Assembly: GCA_964016985.1 (NCBI GenBank)
Contig: OZ024833.1
Location: 58,603,463-58,667,462 of the forward strand
Length of the DNA stretch: 64,000 bases
Reading direction: 5' to 3'
Source: Anodontia alba
Taxonomy: Eukaryota > Mollusca > Bivalvia > Lucinida > Lucinidae
The translations under genes were made by a program, and so were the position numbers. Positions 28,880 through 39,511 of the stretch are shown here, piece after piece. Every line of letters starts with the position of its first letter. Position 1 is the first letter of the stretch. The notes beneath the pieces are model-generated. The model did no database searches, was not told where the DNA came from, and saw only the letters and a program-made list of their open reading frames with translations.

Positions 28880-29015
28880 TAGTAGTGACATTCATTTTTT
28901 TTATTATTTCTCCACAAAAAACATGTTGATTAGACAATTCTAATGAGCACCTACATACGTCTTCATGGAAAAAAATATGAAAAATATTAAGTGGATACTT
29001 GCCCCCCACACCAAG
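28880..29015. repeat. FB-G remnant
   Basis: ATTATTTCTCCACAAAAAACATG ... CAATTCTAATGAGCACC ... TCTTCATGG: decayed arms. Confidence 0.45.
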
Positions 29016-29129
29016 GAGTTTTGGTTTATAAGGAAAATGCAAAGATTCAAGTCATTTTGTGCATCTACTGACTTTCATCAGGACTAAAGAGGAATAGCTA
29101 CACTTTCAGATCAGATAACTGTCAAAACT

Positions 29130-29315
29130 GTTTTTGCCTCCCTTCTGAAAAGAAGTCTTGGGAGCAAATTCTTTTCTCTTAGAGTAGATCCCTTTTCAGA
29201 AAAGAGATCTACTCTAAAAAGAAAGAATTTGCTCCCATTGGAAGCAAATTCTTTCCTTCTGGACAAGACCCCTTCCCAGAAATGCTTGGTATGCAGGGAA
29301 GCAAACAGGATGTCA
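29130..29315. repeat. Two-copy inverted repeat, copy 2
   Basis: Related to 9802-9965; internal hairpin AGAGTAGATCCCTTTTCAG / AAAGAGATCTACTCT and repeated GCAAATTCTTT. Ends GGGAAGCAAACAGGATGTCAT. Confidence 0.55.
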
Positions 29316-29489
29316 TAAATGTTTTCTCCCTTGAAAAAATGGCAGAAATTCTATCATGTACCCTTAAACTGCCTCCCACTGAAATTCTATGGCATGATTC
29401 AATAAAAGGAGAATGAAAGCATCTCCCTAATCATGTTGTGGGGATATCCAGGCTTATGAAGGTCGATACTTCCACTAAGTGCATATACT

Positions 29490-29695
29490 TATAACTCTCC
29501 CTCACAATATATTGGAAGAGTATTTTCGACTTTAGGTTTGTCAGGCTATATGAAGAAGATATTCCCAAAGAAATATGGTTGAACTATTTGCAAACAGTGG
29601 AGACCCTGATCAGATGCTGCATTCTGCAGCATCTGATCTGACTCTGCACTGTTTGCCAGTTACCCATTTAGGGTCTCCAGTCTTCAATGGGTTAA
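29490..29695. mobile_element. MITE-B copy, left end decayed
   Basis: CTCCCTCACAATATATTGGAAG, core at 29591-29657, CCAGTCTTCAATGGGTTAA with TTAA at 29692-29695. Confidence 0.7.
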
Positions 29696-29884
29696 AGGCA
29701 CCTTTTCATTCTGTGAGACTCATATAATGAATGAGGCTGATAATATGTATCATATTTTATTGTCTGGAATTTGTATCTAGAACTGACATACATATGTACT
29801 TTCCCAATAAATGCCCGGAGACAATGTCTTGTCTTTTCTTGGAAAAAGCGGCATTCCAAATAAGAGGGAAATAATTTTAGCACC

Positions 29885-30055
29885 AGATAATATTTTTCTT
29901 ATTTCTCTACAAAAGCATAGGTTGTGTGTACTCATTAGAAGCACCTCAGCATATGCTGTGGGCACTCATTAGAAGCACCTCAGCAAGGCACTTCTAATGA
30001 GAACCCACAACATATATGTTTTGATGGAGAACTGGAGAAATTTATCCCAGAGCTA
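29885..30055. mobile_element. FB-G element with duplicated arm segment
   Basis: The segment ACTCATTAGAAGCACCTCAGCA occurs twice in direct orientation (about 29930 and 29966) before the complementary arm GCACTTCTAATGAGAACCC. Confidence 0.6.
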
Positions 30056-30072
30056 GCCTCAAATATACCGCT

Positions 30073-30357
30073 TTTTTTTGTGTTGAGGTTTTACGGCCCA
30101 GTAAACCCAATGGGATCATGTTGAGTGCGGTCAGTTTACTAACAACACTTTTACTGGACAGGCTAAGTCCTTAGTTAACCAATAGTGTGCACATTCTTAT
30201 CCCAGAAACTGACAACTGCCCTTCTTAAATCAGCGGGCGAAAATAACCGTAGTAAATATTTCAGGATCAAAACCTCCGCAAAAGAATGTTGCCAACCCGG
30301 CGGGGGTCTAACCCACAACCTCCTGATCACTAGTCAGACACGCATCCAACTGAGCCA
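30073..30357 (-). mobile_element. SINE-A copy, degraded
   Basis: TTTTTGTGTTGAGGTTTTACGG ... AAACTGACAACTGCCCTTC ... GGGGGTCTAACCC ... CCAACTGAGCC. Several small deletions; B box mutated. Confidence 0.7.
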
Positions 30358-30395
30358 AAATACTCTTCCTCAGCAAGTCCTATAAATTACTAAAG

Positions 30396-30515
30396 ATTTG
30401 TTGTTGTTGCTGCTCCTGCTGCTGTTACTATTTGTTGTTGTTGTTATGTTGCTGCTGCTATTGCTACTGTTGTTGTCATTGCTGCTGGTGCTGGTGCTGC
30501 TGTTGTTGTTATTGT
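30396..30515. repeat. Imperfect (TTG/CTG)n trinucleotide repeat
   Basis: About 120 bp of TTG, CTG and CTA triplets (TTGTTGTTGCTGCTCCTGCT...). No long ORF is supported. Confidence 0.75.
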
Positions 30516-30599
30516 TTTCAAACTAAAATCAATTTTTCTGAGGCATTTCTTGTGTGGTTTCATTGAAAAAAAAAAAAATAAATATACACATCTAAAAAA

Positions 30600-30955
30600 A
30601 TATTTAACCTAATTAATGCACTATGCACTTAGGTTTTTCAAAAACACTCAGAAAACTTGAAGTAAAATATGTTCCTACCTATAAAAAGGGTACACTTTAA
30701 AAGAAAAGAGGTCAGCGAAGGACTCATCAAATGATGCTAATGCGATACTTTTGTGTTGTTTTTTCTTTGTGATTTTCCTTCTAAAACCATATGTTGTGGG
30801 TACCCATTTAAATTGCATTGAAAAGTCGATGCAATTCAAAAAGGTACCCACAACATGTGCCTTCAAAAAGTACACTGGCTGTAAACTGAAAACAACAGAA
30901 TTGCTTGATTGTGCGCTTGTAGGGTACGTGTGGTAATTTGGTCGAATACGGTAAT
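30600..30955. mobile_element. MITE-H copy, left end decayed
   Basis: TAATGCACTATGCACTTAGG left part; central hairpin ATTGCATTGAAAAGTCGATGCAATT; right end GGTAATTTGGTCGAATACGGTAA. Confidence 0.65.
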
Positions 30956-31289
30956 TATCTACGTACCTGTCTTATCTGGAGTACCCAGCATGTTTTATAT
31001 ATTCACAGTATGATAGCATAATTTGTTGACAAAATGCCATAATTGCTAAATAACTATGGCAAAGAAAAATGTGTACAATACTGAATACAGAATATATTTA
31101 ATGCTGTCAGACAATCCTGAATGTCAATGTTTTTTGGGTGTGTTTTTTTTTTTTAGGCAACAGCCGTTATGTTTTCGGTCTTGTCCTAATGTATTTTTTT
31201 TTTTTTTTCTCCAGCATTAGTCGTTATGTTTTTGGTTTTGTCCTACATTCTTCGTACTCTGATGGTCAGTAAAAGTTCATCTGGGATAT
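30956..31289. other. Unassigned stretch with imperfect duplication
   Basis: T-run plus AGTCGTTATGTTTTTGGTTTTGTCCTA occurs twice in related form (about 31143-31192 and 31193-31248). No gene. Confidence 0.4.
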
Positions 31290-31436
31290 ATAAATGAATA
31301 TTTCAAAGCTCCAGATAAGAGTCGAGGCACTTCTAATGAGTACCTACAACTTGGCAACAACATATGTTTTTATGAACAAATAAGAAAAAAATCAACACAT
31401 TTTGGTTGAAATAAGTGCCTTATTTATCAGGAGCTA
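31290..31436. mobile_element. FB-G right-half element
   Basis: CTCCAGATAAGAGTCGAGGCACTTC ... ACATATGTTTTTATGAACAA ... TCAGGAGCTATGAT; the left arm is almost absent. Confidence 0.5.
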
Positions 31437-31445
31437 TGATATTTT

Positions 31446-31672
31446 CTAACCCATTGTAGACTGAATGAACTCCCCCACACTATATATTGGAAGATTCCAA
31501 TTTCAATTTTAGGTACGTCTGGCTATGAGATTCAGATATTCCTGAAGAAAAATGGCTGAAGTATTTGCAAAGAGTGAAGACCCTGATCTGATGCCATGTT
31601 CTGCGATGTCTGATCTGGGTCTGTACTCTTTGCCAATTACCCCTTTAGGGGTCTCCCAACTTCAAGGGTTAA
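31446..31672. mobile_element. MITE-B copy
   Basis: CTAACCCATTGTAGACTGAA left end, CAACTTCAAGGGTTAA right end. The core arms are mutated in concert (GCAAAGAGTGAAGACC / GTACTCTTTGCC), preserving pairing. Confidence 0.75.
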
Positions 31673-31724
31673 TTTGCATAAACAATCTGGCTATTTCTGT
31701 CATAAGTTAGTGTTTACACTTGTT

Positions 31725-32028
31725 TGTTTGTGTTGAGGTTTTACGGCCCAGTCAACCTAATGGGGTCATGTCGAGCGTGGTCAGTTTACCTAACCACACG
31801 TTTACTGGGCAGGTTTAGTCCTCTAAGTGGTTAACCAGTATTGTGCACATTCTTTCGCCAGAAACTGACAACTGCCCTTCTTGAATCAGCGGAAGGGAGA
31901 GAATGACCGTAGAAAATATTTCATGATCAATCTCCACGAAAGAATGTTGCCGACCTCGGCGGGGGTTGAACCCGCGACCTCCTGGTCTCCAGTCGGACGG
32001 CGCATCCAACTGAGCCACCGAGGCCGGC
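31725..32028 (-). mobile_element. SINE-A copy with perfect target duplication
   Basis: Flanked by TGTTTACACTTGTT (31711-31724 and 32029-32042). Complete: tail, body, B-box complement GGGGGTTGAACCCGCGACC and head end CGAGGCCGGC. Very similar to 49596-49902. Confidence 0.88.
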
Positions 32029-32131
32029 TGTTTACACTTGTTCTTGTGAGTATGATCTAGGTTTATTCACAGAGACAATTCTAATAAGTATGTATATTAC
32101 AACATGTTTTCAAGGCTAAATAAGAAAAATA

Positions 32132-32467
32132 CAGTCGACTCTTGTTATCTCGAAGTCCAAGAGACCCTCTGAAATACTTTGAGATATGAGTCTCTACCTC
32201 CACATATCAGAATTGAGGAAAAAATAAATCGAACAACCACATTTCACGAATGAATATATAATTTGACTATGAAGTTCGAGATCCATTGAAAATATTGTGG
32301 AAAAGAGGAGAAATTGCTTCTCCTCTTTACCACAATATTTTGTTACCTTTTGTTAGATTTCCATGTTAAAACAGGGATCAGATTTTCACTTCAAGATAAG
32401 CTGTTATTGGAGATAAGCAAAATGGAGACAATGAGATAAGCAAAGTGGAGATAAGGAGAGTGGACTG
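32132..32467. mobile_element. pogo/Tigger-like MITE
   Basis: TA-flanked (32130-32131, 32468-32469), inverted ends CAGTCGACTCTTGTTATCTC / GGAGATAAGGAGAGTGGACTG. TA target and CAGT-starting ends of this style are typical of pogo/Tigger Tc1-mariner relatives. No transposase inside. Confidence 0.65.
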
Positions 32468-32499
32468 TACATATCAATACCTATTCATTTCAAGCCATA

Positions 32500-32670
32500 G
32501 CTCCAGATAAGAGGGGGTATCAAGAAAATATTCCTTTTGTTTCTCCACAAAAACTTAAGTGGTCAGTACTCATTAGAAGTACCTAGATGAGACATTTTCA
32601 TTCAGTACCCAAAATATATGTTTCCATAGAAAAATATGAAAATTATCAACAATTTTCAGTAGAAAAAAAA
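32500..32670. mobile_element. FB-G element, decayed
   Basis: CTCCAGATAAGAGGGGGTATC, TTTCTCCACAAAAACTTAAG, ACTCATTAGAAGTACC / GACATTTTCATTCAGTACCC. Confidence 0.55.
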
Positions 32671-33007
32671 TGGGTCTGGTTCTGCAAGAAGCAGCTCGTC
32701 TACAGCTCTGATCCTGCCTACATACAGCAATTATGCCATTGAAATTTCAGGAAAGAGGGAAATTTATATGTTATACATAACATGTTCATTTTGTGTAAGA
32801 GTGAAAGGAATAAATGAGGCAATCCAAGTTCTACAAAGAACTCTTTGACAGAAATGTTATTAGTATTGATCAACTGGAATCTGCTGCCATAAACAAAATT
32901 CTTATTGTATAATATACAGATGTGGAAAATAGGCAGAACACACAGTCACTGGGACTTCTGAAATTCAAACACAGTTTATTCCCGTTTTTTTTTCTCACAA
33001 ATTGGTA
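32671..33007. other. Unassigned stretch
   Basis: AT-rich, no recognised family or ORF. Confidence 0.4.
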
Positions 33008-33533
33008 TTAACCCGTAAGTCAATCTCACAGTGCAGCAGATAACATTTTCATTTTTTTTTTTTTTTAAAGAAAATATGTCTTGACATCTTACCGTATTCG
33101 ACCTAATTACCGCACAGTGTGCTTAGGTTTTTCAAAATATGACTCTACTTACTAAGGATACCCTTAAAAACAAATATCAGCAAAGGCCTTATTTGGTGTT
33201 TATGCGAGTTTTTATTTTGTTCTTTTCTGATTTTCTTCATTAAAACATATGTTGTGGGTACTCATTTGAATTGCATCGACAAGTCGATGCAATTCAAATG
33301 GGTACCCACAACATATGCCTTTATAAAGAAGTAGACAAAAAGTACACTGGCTATAATTTGAAGACTATGGAATTGCTTGACTGCGCTTATAGGAGTATGT
33401 GCGGTAATTAGGTCGAATACGGTATGTGAATTATCTGCTTCACACGAAATGTCAATACTTATTTTCTATGAAAAATAAAATGAAATATAGAATGTTGCCT
33501 GCTACAAATTTTGATTGATGCTTTAAGAATTAA
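33008..33533. mobile_element. FB-F' element interrupted by MITE-H
   Basis: TTAA 33008-33011 and 33530-33533. Arms CAGCAGATAACATTTTCATT ... GTCTTGACATCTTA and ACGAAATGTCAATACTTATT ... TAGAATGTTGCCTGC are brought together if 33092-33424 is removed. Confidence 0.6.
33092..33422. mobile_element. MITE-H copy, complete
   Basis: TA-flanked (33090-33091, 33423-33424) with inverted termini CCGTATTCGACCTAATTACC / complement. The interior has a perfect hairpin ACTCATTTGAATTGCATCGA / TCGATGCAATTCAAATGGGT. This is the reference copy for reading the DIRS insertion. Confidence 0.85.
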
Positions 33534-33637
33534 TCTGGAATTTCTGGTTTGGAATTTGAATCATCTCATTTTGCTATCTTACAGTTACCAGACAAATGAA
33601 ATGCCAAGCCTTACTGTATTTTAAATATTCAGACAAC

Positions 33638-33816
33638 TTAACCCTTGCCATGATGAATAAACTAAGATGCCATGCCCACTTCTAATTTTCAGCCAATATA
33701 GAATTACTTAATCCAGGTTATTGATACAAATTCACATACTTAATGACAAACAGTGCAGATCCCTAAATTGTTTGCAAAAGGTAGAGGATATCTGGGTTCA
33801 GCAGGACTAGGGTTAA
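33638..33816. mobile_element. MITE-A copy with collapsed core
   Basis: TTAACCCTTGCCATGATGAA ... TTCAGCAGGACTAGGGTTAA; the core is reduced to CAAACAGTGCAGATCC-CTAAATTGTTTGC. Confidence 0.7.
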
Positions 33817-33899
33817 CTTAACTCCTTACCATAAGTGTGCTCCCTCTCAATACATTGTGCCTAAAAATGGATGGATGAGTGGAACAAAAGTTGTCAGAA

Positions 33900-34775
33900 G
33901 ACAACGCAGCTCACCAGAAAGGGCTGACTGGATTAGAAAACAATCGTTAAATATTAAAGATTAAATGCAGAACTTAAACATAGCAGTATGACTTTGATGT
34001 CGGAAGAATGTCAAACTGAGGGACGGGGTATATGCCACTGAAACATCTTCTCTTAGGTTGGTGTGGACGAAATATGAAAGCTATATCTTACTTACTTCAG
34101 CAGTCATGTACACTTTTCAAAACTTTAACACAGCTGTAAACGAAAAGTATGACATGACCTTGACCTAGGCAGGTCAAACTGAGGAAGGGGTGTGTACTAT
34201 TGAAAGATCTTACCCTAAGGTAGGTGTGGGCCAAATATTAAAGCGGCATCTTGAATACTTCAGCAGTTACGAACACTTTTCAAAACTTAAACGCAGAACT
34301 CAACCATGGGTTTAAATGACAAAGTATGACCTGACCTTAACCTAGGCAGAAGGTCAAACTGAGGAAAAGGTGTGTGCTATTGAAAGGTCTTACCCTAATG
34401 TTGTTGTGGGCCAAATATTAAAGCTCTATCTTAAACACTTCAGCAGTTACAAACACTTTTCAAAACTTAAACACAGAACTCGAACATGGGTTCAAATGAT
34501 AAATTATGACTGACCTTGATCTAGGCGTGTGCTATTGAAAGGTGTAACCCTAAGGCTGGTGTGGGTCAAATATTAAAGCTCTATCTTGAATTCTTCAGTA
34601 GTTATGTATACTTTTCAAAACTTAAACACAAAACTTAAACATGGGTGTACATTGTGTAAATGACAAAGTATGAACTGACCTTGACCTACATAAAGGGTCT
34701 AACGGGGATGGGGGTGTATGCTATTGAAAGATCCTACCCTAAGATAGGTAAAGGCCAAATATGAAAGCAATACCT
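33900..34775. repeat. Tandem array (about 155-180-bp unit), decayed pearl-like core
   Basis: Units marked by CACTTTTCAAAACTTAAACAC (near 34109, 34275, 34455, 34611) and AAATATTAAAGC (about 34236, 34416, 34569). No (GGAC)n run or terminal hairpin found. Confidence 0.65.
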
Positions 34776-35129
34776 TGTCCCAGTGAGCTGAAAATGTATG
34801 ACATTTTTAAAATAAAATATCACTCATCCAAAACAATCTGCTAAATGTTAACTTTGGCAGGAATATGGATTAAGGGTAGTCAGTTATAAAACAATTACAA
34901 ATCTAATACAACTGTTTTTTTCTCACTGATTATGATTACGAATCCGTCTCCAATATTCTATTCAATCTTGGCAACAGAAGATCCGTAATTTTGTCTCCAA
35001 TATTCTATTCAATCTTGGCAACATAAGGACTGGATGAAAATTAATCCGTCACAGTCTAACCGAGCACCAAACAAAAAGGAACCACACCTGATAAGATTAT
35101 TATTGCCACCAAAATTGAATGAAACTATC
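34776..35129. other. Unassigned stretch with short duplication
   Basis: TCTCCAATATTCTATTCAATCTTGGCAACA occurs twice (about 34945 and 34998). Otherwise nothing recognised. Confidence 0.45.
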
Positions 35130-35530
35130 TAAGAAAGGCACAGCAGATCAGATGCTACAGAATGTGGCATCAAATCAGGGTCTATACTGTTTGCATTAAA
35201 TATTGGAATTTCTATAAAACATAGTAGTAATAAATACAATCATAATAACCCTAAGTATTGGGACACCTTATCAACTGGCCATACTTGTCCTAACAATTGA
35301 AATAGTCCATTCTACTACCTGTTGATGTGTCTAAAATATTGCTGTATGTATGACAAACAGTGTAGACCCTGATCAGATGTCACTTTCTGTGGCATCTGAT
35401 CTGGGTTTACACTGTTTGCAAAGGCATATCTGTCCCAATACTTAGGGTTATTACAGTAACCAGATATCCTGCTATTGGGAACAGACCAGTCCAGAATTGT
35501 GGTAGAAAAGTCCACTTAACATAAATGGGC
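35130..35530. mobile_element. MITE-B' interrupted by MITE-C
   Basis: Left: CAGCAGATCAGATGCTACAG ... TACTGTTTGCATTAAATATTGG ... AGTAGTAATAAATACA. Right from about 35459: ACCAGATATCCTGCTATTGG ... GTTGTGGTAGAAAAGTCCAC. Compare 25987-26209, where these are contiguous. Confidence 0.65.
35235..35458. mobile_element. MITE-C copy, complete
   Basis: ATAACCCTAAGTATTGGGACA / TGTCCCAATACTTAGGGTTAT inverted ends, extended by TACAGTA at right. Core at 35352-35418. Confidence 0.75.
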
Positions 35531-35787
35531 AAACTAGTTTTTACTCACAAGAAATCTTTCAAAATGATGCAAAGCCTTCTAGACACATAGCTAATCAGAC
35601 AGAAGGATAATTTTGTCAATAATCATTTGTTGTCCACTTGAATATACTCTCTTTTGTGAGAGTGAGAGGTGGAGAAAAAGGGGAAATCCAGTGGAAGGGG
35701 AAGGGTTTCTGATCAAAAGCATCTAAGCACAACATATCCTTTTCAACAAAAGCTGTAAGTATCACTACAATCATTAATATGTATATT

Positions 35788-35982
35788 TTAACCATGCTGA
35801 ATAAATTAAGGTGCCATGCCCACTTCTAATTATCAACCAGTTAGATTACTTAATCCAGTTTGTTGATATAAATTCACATACTGAATGGCAAACAGTGCAG
35901 ATCCAGATCAGAAACCAACTGATCTGAATCTACACTGTTTGCAAAGGCTGGGCATATTCGGGTTCAGCAGGACCAGGGTTAA
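35788..35982. mobile_element. MITE-A copy
   Basis: TTAACCATGCTGAATAAATTAAG left, TTCAGCAGGACCAGGGTTAA right (TTAA 35979-35982). Inner core arm deleted (CCAGATCAGAAACCAACTG). Confidence 0.7.
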
Positions 35983-36054
35983 AAAGCACTATTGCAGATC
36001 GTCATGGGTTTATGGTTCTATACATTACATGGCCATAAACGAAGTTTTCTTTTT

Positions 36055-36420
36055 GGGTTGAGCCACAGTATACAAATGCCAAAATTTCCTTAAGGCAGTA
36101 AATGTCCACATGATTATCACTAACCAATGTATGTGTGTTAGACGAAATCCAGGTAATGGTTATTTATAGCCGTGCTATTCTTGTCGCTGTGAATTGTCAG
36201 AGTACAGTGAAAAGAGGGTTATCTGTATAACCTGGACTGGGACATTGGAAACAGTGCAGACCCAGATCAGATGCTGTGGAACACGGCATCTGATCAGGGT
36301 TTGCACTGTTTGCTTAAATTACAGAAAGTTAAGGTTTATATGAAACAGTCTTACTGCCCTGTTCAAGACCATTTTGCCAGCCTACACTCGACCCACCAGA
36401 GCTGTCAGTGCTTTGATTGT
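36055..36420. mobile_element. MITE-E copy
   Basis: GTTGAGCCACAGTATACAAATGCC ... core 36250-36313 ... AAGACCATTTTGCCAGCC ... GTGCTTTGATTGT. Parallel to 12772-13162. Confidence 0.65.
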
Positions 36421-36778
36421 TTTTTTCAATACACTATGCTCTAACATCTGTACAATTACTTCCAATAGAAGTCATTGTCTTTATTCATATTTACTGAACT
36501 TTTGCCCTCATGAGAGTTTGTTACAATGTGTTCTTAAGTCTTAAAAGTCTGCCTGCCAATTAAACCTTTTTTTCCCATCAGGAATTGACAGGGAAAAAGG
36601 AAGTCTTTCTAAAGTGCACTCTAATGATTGGTTATCTCTTATAATACCATCAGTTTCTAAAAACTGTTTAACTAATCCTGTCAACAGTAGGCAGTCAATT
36701 TGAGATATCTGCAGGATGAAGAGTGTACATGGATCTGTGAACTCACTACCTGTCCTGTCACTAAATTTGTTATCATTT
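36421..36778. other. Unassigned stretch
   Basis: No gene or family recognised. Confidence 0.4.
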
Positions 36779-36972
36779 TAGAATCATTTTTTATTGTTTT
36801 TATTTGACTGTCCATTTTTTACTTGTCACTTTCTTTGCAACTGACTACCCTCAATATTTTGCAATAGAATTTGATATCTTTTTAGATTATTTTTTTTATT
36901 GTTTTCATTTGACTGTCCATTTTTTACTTATCACTTTCTTTGCAGCTGACTGCCCTCAATACTTTACCATTT
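36779..36972. repeat. About 105-bp direct duplication
   Basis: TTTGACTGTCCATTTTTTAC followed by TTATCACTTTCTTTGCAGCT-type sequence and CTGCCCTCAATA occurs twice (about 36803-36865 and 36907-36965) with a shared upstream TTTTTATTGTTTT. Few differences. Confidence 0.7.
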
Positions 36973-36994
36973 TAAGACATATGTGTCAACATTC

Positions 36995-37068
36995 TTAACC
37001 CTTGTCCTGCTGAACCCAGATATAACCAACCTTTGCAAACAGTGTAGATCCAGTTCAGTTGGCTTAGC
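36995..37068. mobile_element. MITE-A left-end fragment
   Basis: TTAACCCTTGTCCTGCTGAA to GTAGATCCAGTTCAGTTGGCTT, then abrupt loss of similarity. Confidence 0.65.
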
Positions 37069-37264
37069 CATGAAATCAGTTAGAACACTATGTTTATCCT
37101 TGGAATTCAGTCGAATGTCTTTTGGACTGTGTGTAGCACCAGCACTTTTTTAAATGCTCAAGCAATCATTTGACCAGCCTGACATCAATATGCAGCCTCC
37201 TTTTGCGGAAGACCTCAAATACAGGTTAACAGCTGGTATACTATTTTACAAGACTGTAAGAACT

Positions 37265-37588
37265 ATGTCTTTGCTATGGCCTAGTCAACCCAATGGAATC
37301 ATGTCAAGCAAGGTCAGTTTACCTAACCATGTACATGTTTACTGGGCAGGCTTAGTCTTGTTTACTGGGCAGGATTAGTCCTCTATGCGGTTAACCAGTA
37401 TTGTGCACATTCTTTTCACCAGAAACTGGCAACTGCCCTTCTTGAATCAGCCGAAGGGAGAAAATGACCATAGAAAACATTTCATGATCAATCTTCACAA
37501 AAGAATGTTGCCAACCCAGCATGGGTCAAACCTGCAACCTCCTGATCACCAGTCGTACAGGCATCCAACTGAGCTACAGAGGCCGACA
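37265..37588 (-). mobile_element. SINE-A copy with internal duplication
   Basis: Body, B-box complement (GGGTCAAACCTGC) and GAGCTACAGAGGCC end. TTTACTGGGCAGG-CTTAGTC appears twice in tandem (37337-37378). The 3' tail is truncated. Confidence 0.7.
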
Positions 37589-37914
37589 TGTTTTCACAAT
37601 AATAAATATTGGTATTCCTAATACTTCTTCTGCAAAATATACATGCAATTACCTGGTATGTAATAACATTTTTTTCAGAGACTATAATAATGTAGATTTA
37701 ATTCAAAACAAAAAATTATGCAATATTCTGACCCATTTTCAGTGATGTACTAAAACCTTCATTCATAACAAAACAAAATATGATACAACATGGGTTTAAA
37801 TATAGTATCTCAATTTGCTGGCACCTAGCATTATTATGATTATTATATAAAGTCCTTATTTAAAAGGTCAATCTCTTTCCCACACATTTTTAATTGTTTT
37901 TTCCAGCCATCCCG
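37589..37914. other. Unassigned stretch
   Basis: AT-rich. No ORF with recognisable content. Confidence 0.4.
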
Positions 37915-38145
37915 ATACACTATATTTACCCTAAGTATTCGGATATCATACCTGAGCAAACAGTGAAGAGCAAGATCTGATGCTGAAAAATGCTGCATCT
38001 GATCAGGGTCTTCACTGTTTCCCATCCATCCAGCAAAAGCAGTTTTTTAGACACATCAACAGATATTATAAGGACATTCAAATTTTAGGACAAGCATGGC
38101 AAGGAGTTTAGGTATTCTTATATTCAGGGTATATACAGTATACGA
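37915..38145. mobile_element. MITE-C copy
   Basis: TTTACCCTAAGTATTCGGATA left, ATATTCAGGGTATATACAGTA right, core at about 37957-38022 (GCAAACAGTGAAGAGC ... GTCTTCACTGTTTCCC). Confidence 0.65.
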
Positions 38146-38174
38146 TACATTTAGGACTGAATTTTCATGTTATT

Positions 38175-38364
38175 TTAACCCTTGTCCTGCTGAATAAATT
38201 AAGATGCCACACCCATTTTTATTTTCAGCCAATCAGATTACTTGATCCAGATTGTAGATATAAATTCACATACTTTATGGCAAACTGTGCAGATCCAGAT
38301 CAGTTGGCTTCTTCACTGTTTGCAAAGGCAGGACATATCCGGGTTCAGCAGGACCAGGGTGAAG
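38175..38364. mobile_element. MITE-A copy, right end decayed
   Basis: TTAACCCTTGTCCTGCTGAATAAATT ... TTCAGCAGGACCAGGGTGAAG. The second half of the core is deleted (TTGGCTTCTTCACTGTTTGC). Confidence 0.65.
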
Positions 38365-38439
38365 TAAAATGGGACCTTACTACATTTATGCCTGAACCCG
38401 AAGACATGACCCAGATCAGTACCAGCAAATTTATCTACC

Positions 38440-38588
38440 ATAAAAACCCTAAGTATTGAGGCCTGAGCAAACAATGTAGACACAGATCAGATACTGCAAA
38501 ACATAGCATCTGATCAGGGTTTAGACTGTTTACCACTTATCCAGCAATATTCTAAACACATCTACAGGTAGCATGACAGCTAGACCCT
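38440..38588. mobile_element. MITE-C left part
   Basis: AAAACCCTAAGTATTGAGGCC ... core 38468-38533 ... ATCCAGCAATATTCTAAACAC ... no right terminus. Confidence 0.55.
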
Positions 38589-38802
38589 TTAACCCTTGTC
38601 ATGCTGAATAAATTAAGATGCCACGCCTACGTCTAATTGTCAGCCAATCAGATTACTTGATCCAGATTGTCGCTATAAATTCACATACTTAATCACAAAC
38701 AGTGCAGATCCAGATCAGCTGGCTTCTTCAGAAGCCAACTGATCTGGATCTACACAGTTTGCAAAGGCAGGGTATATCTGGGTTCAGCATAACAAGGATT
38801 AA
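38589..38802. mobile_element. MITE-A copy
   Basis: TTAA 38589-38592 and 38799-38802; ends CCCTTGTCATGCTGAA / TTCAGCATAACAAGGA; long core at about 38696-38763. Confidence 0.75.
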
Positions 38803-39002
38803 TGATACCAATGCGATATTTTTTCCTGATTTTCTTAATAAAAGCATATGTTGTTGGCACTCATTTGAATTGCCTTGACTTGTTAAGGCAATTCAAATGA
38901 GTACAAACAACATATACTTTTAAAAAGAAGCAGATAAAAGCTGTAATTTGAAGACTACAAAATTGCTTATAAGGGTATGTATGGTAATTAGGTAGTATAT
39001 GA
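38803..39002. mobile_element. MITE-H, left part missing
   Basis: ACCAATGCGATATTTTTTCC, hairpin TTTGAATTGCCTTGACTTGTTAAGGCAATTCAAA, right end GTATGGTAATTAGGTAGTATA. Abuts the MITE-A TTAA. Confidence 0.6.
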
Positions 39003-39334
39003 TATAAATTTGGATAGCAATTCATAAATAGGGGTTTAGAACCTTTGATCATCAAATAATGTCAGAGTGGGTTGATTTTATAATCAAAAGCACTGAACCC
39101 TGCATTTAGCTTACACCATGAGTTATACAATTTACTGCAAATTCATAATTTATACCATAGTAAAAAGTCAGTGTACTGACACATTGCAAATACTGGGTGG
39201 ATCACAGGGTTGCCCAGTCCTGACTTTCTTTCTTAGTGCTACACTTAATGCCAGGCAAAAAAGTGACATGTACCAAAATTTTTTTAAAGCCTTGTCGCAG
39301 AGGAATTGTTAAGGAGGAGTCGGTGGTGACTATT
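39003..39334. other. Unassigned stretch
   Basis: No gene or family recognised. Confidence 0.4.
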
Positions 39335-39465
39335 CTGGGACAATTTTTCTTATTTCTCCATAAAAACATTATGTTTTGGGTACTCAAGGCACTTCTAATG
39401 AGTACCCATAACATTCGTTTTTATGGCAAACTGGGGAAAATTATCTCAGAATTATCACCAAATAT
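39335..39465. mobile_element. FB-G element, shortened
   Basis: TTTTTCTTATTTCTCCATAAAA ... GGTACTCAAGGCACTTCTAATGAGTACC; one half of the inner arm is lost. Confidence 0.55.
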
Positions 39466-39511
39466 TCCTCCTAACAATTCCTCTGCATGTGTGTTACTTG
39501 AACTAACAGCA

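Noticed and set aside
30396..30515. Poly-glutamine or poly-leucine coding exon
   Set aside because: The trinucleotide repeat is imperfect, has no flanking open frame and lies between a SINE and a decayed MITE-H.
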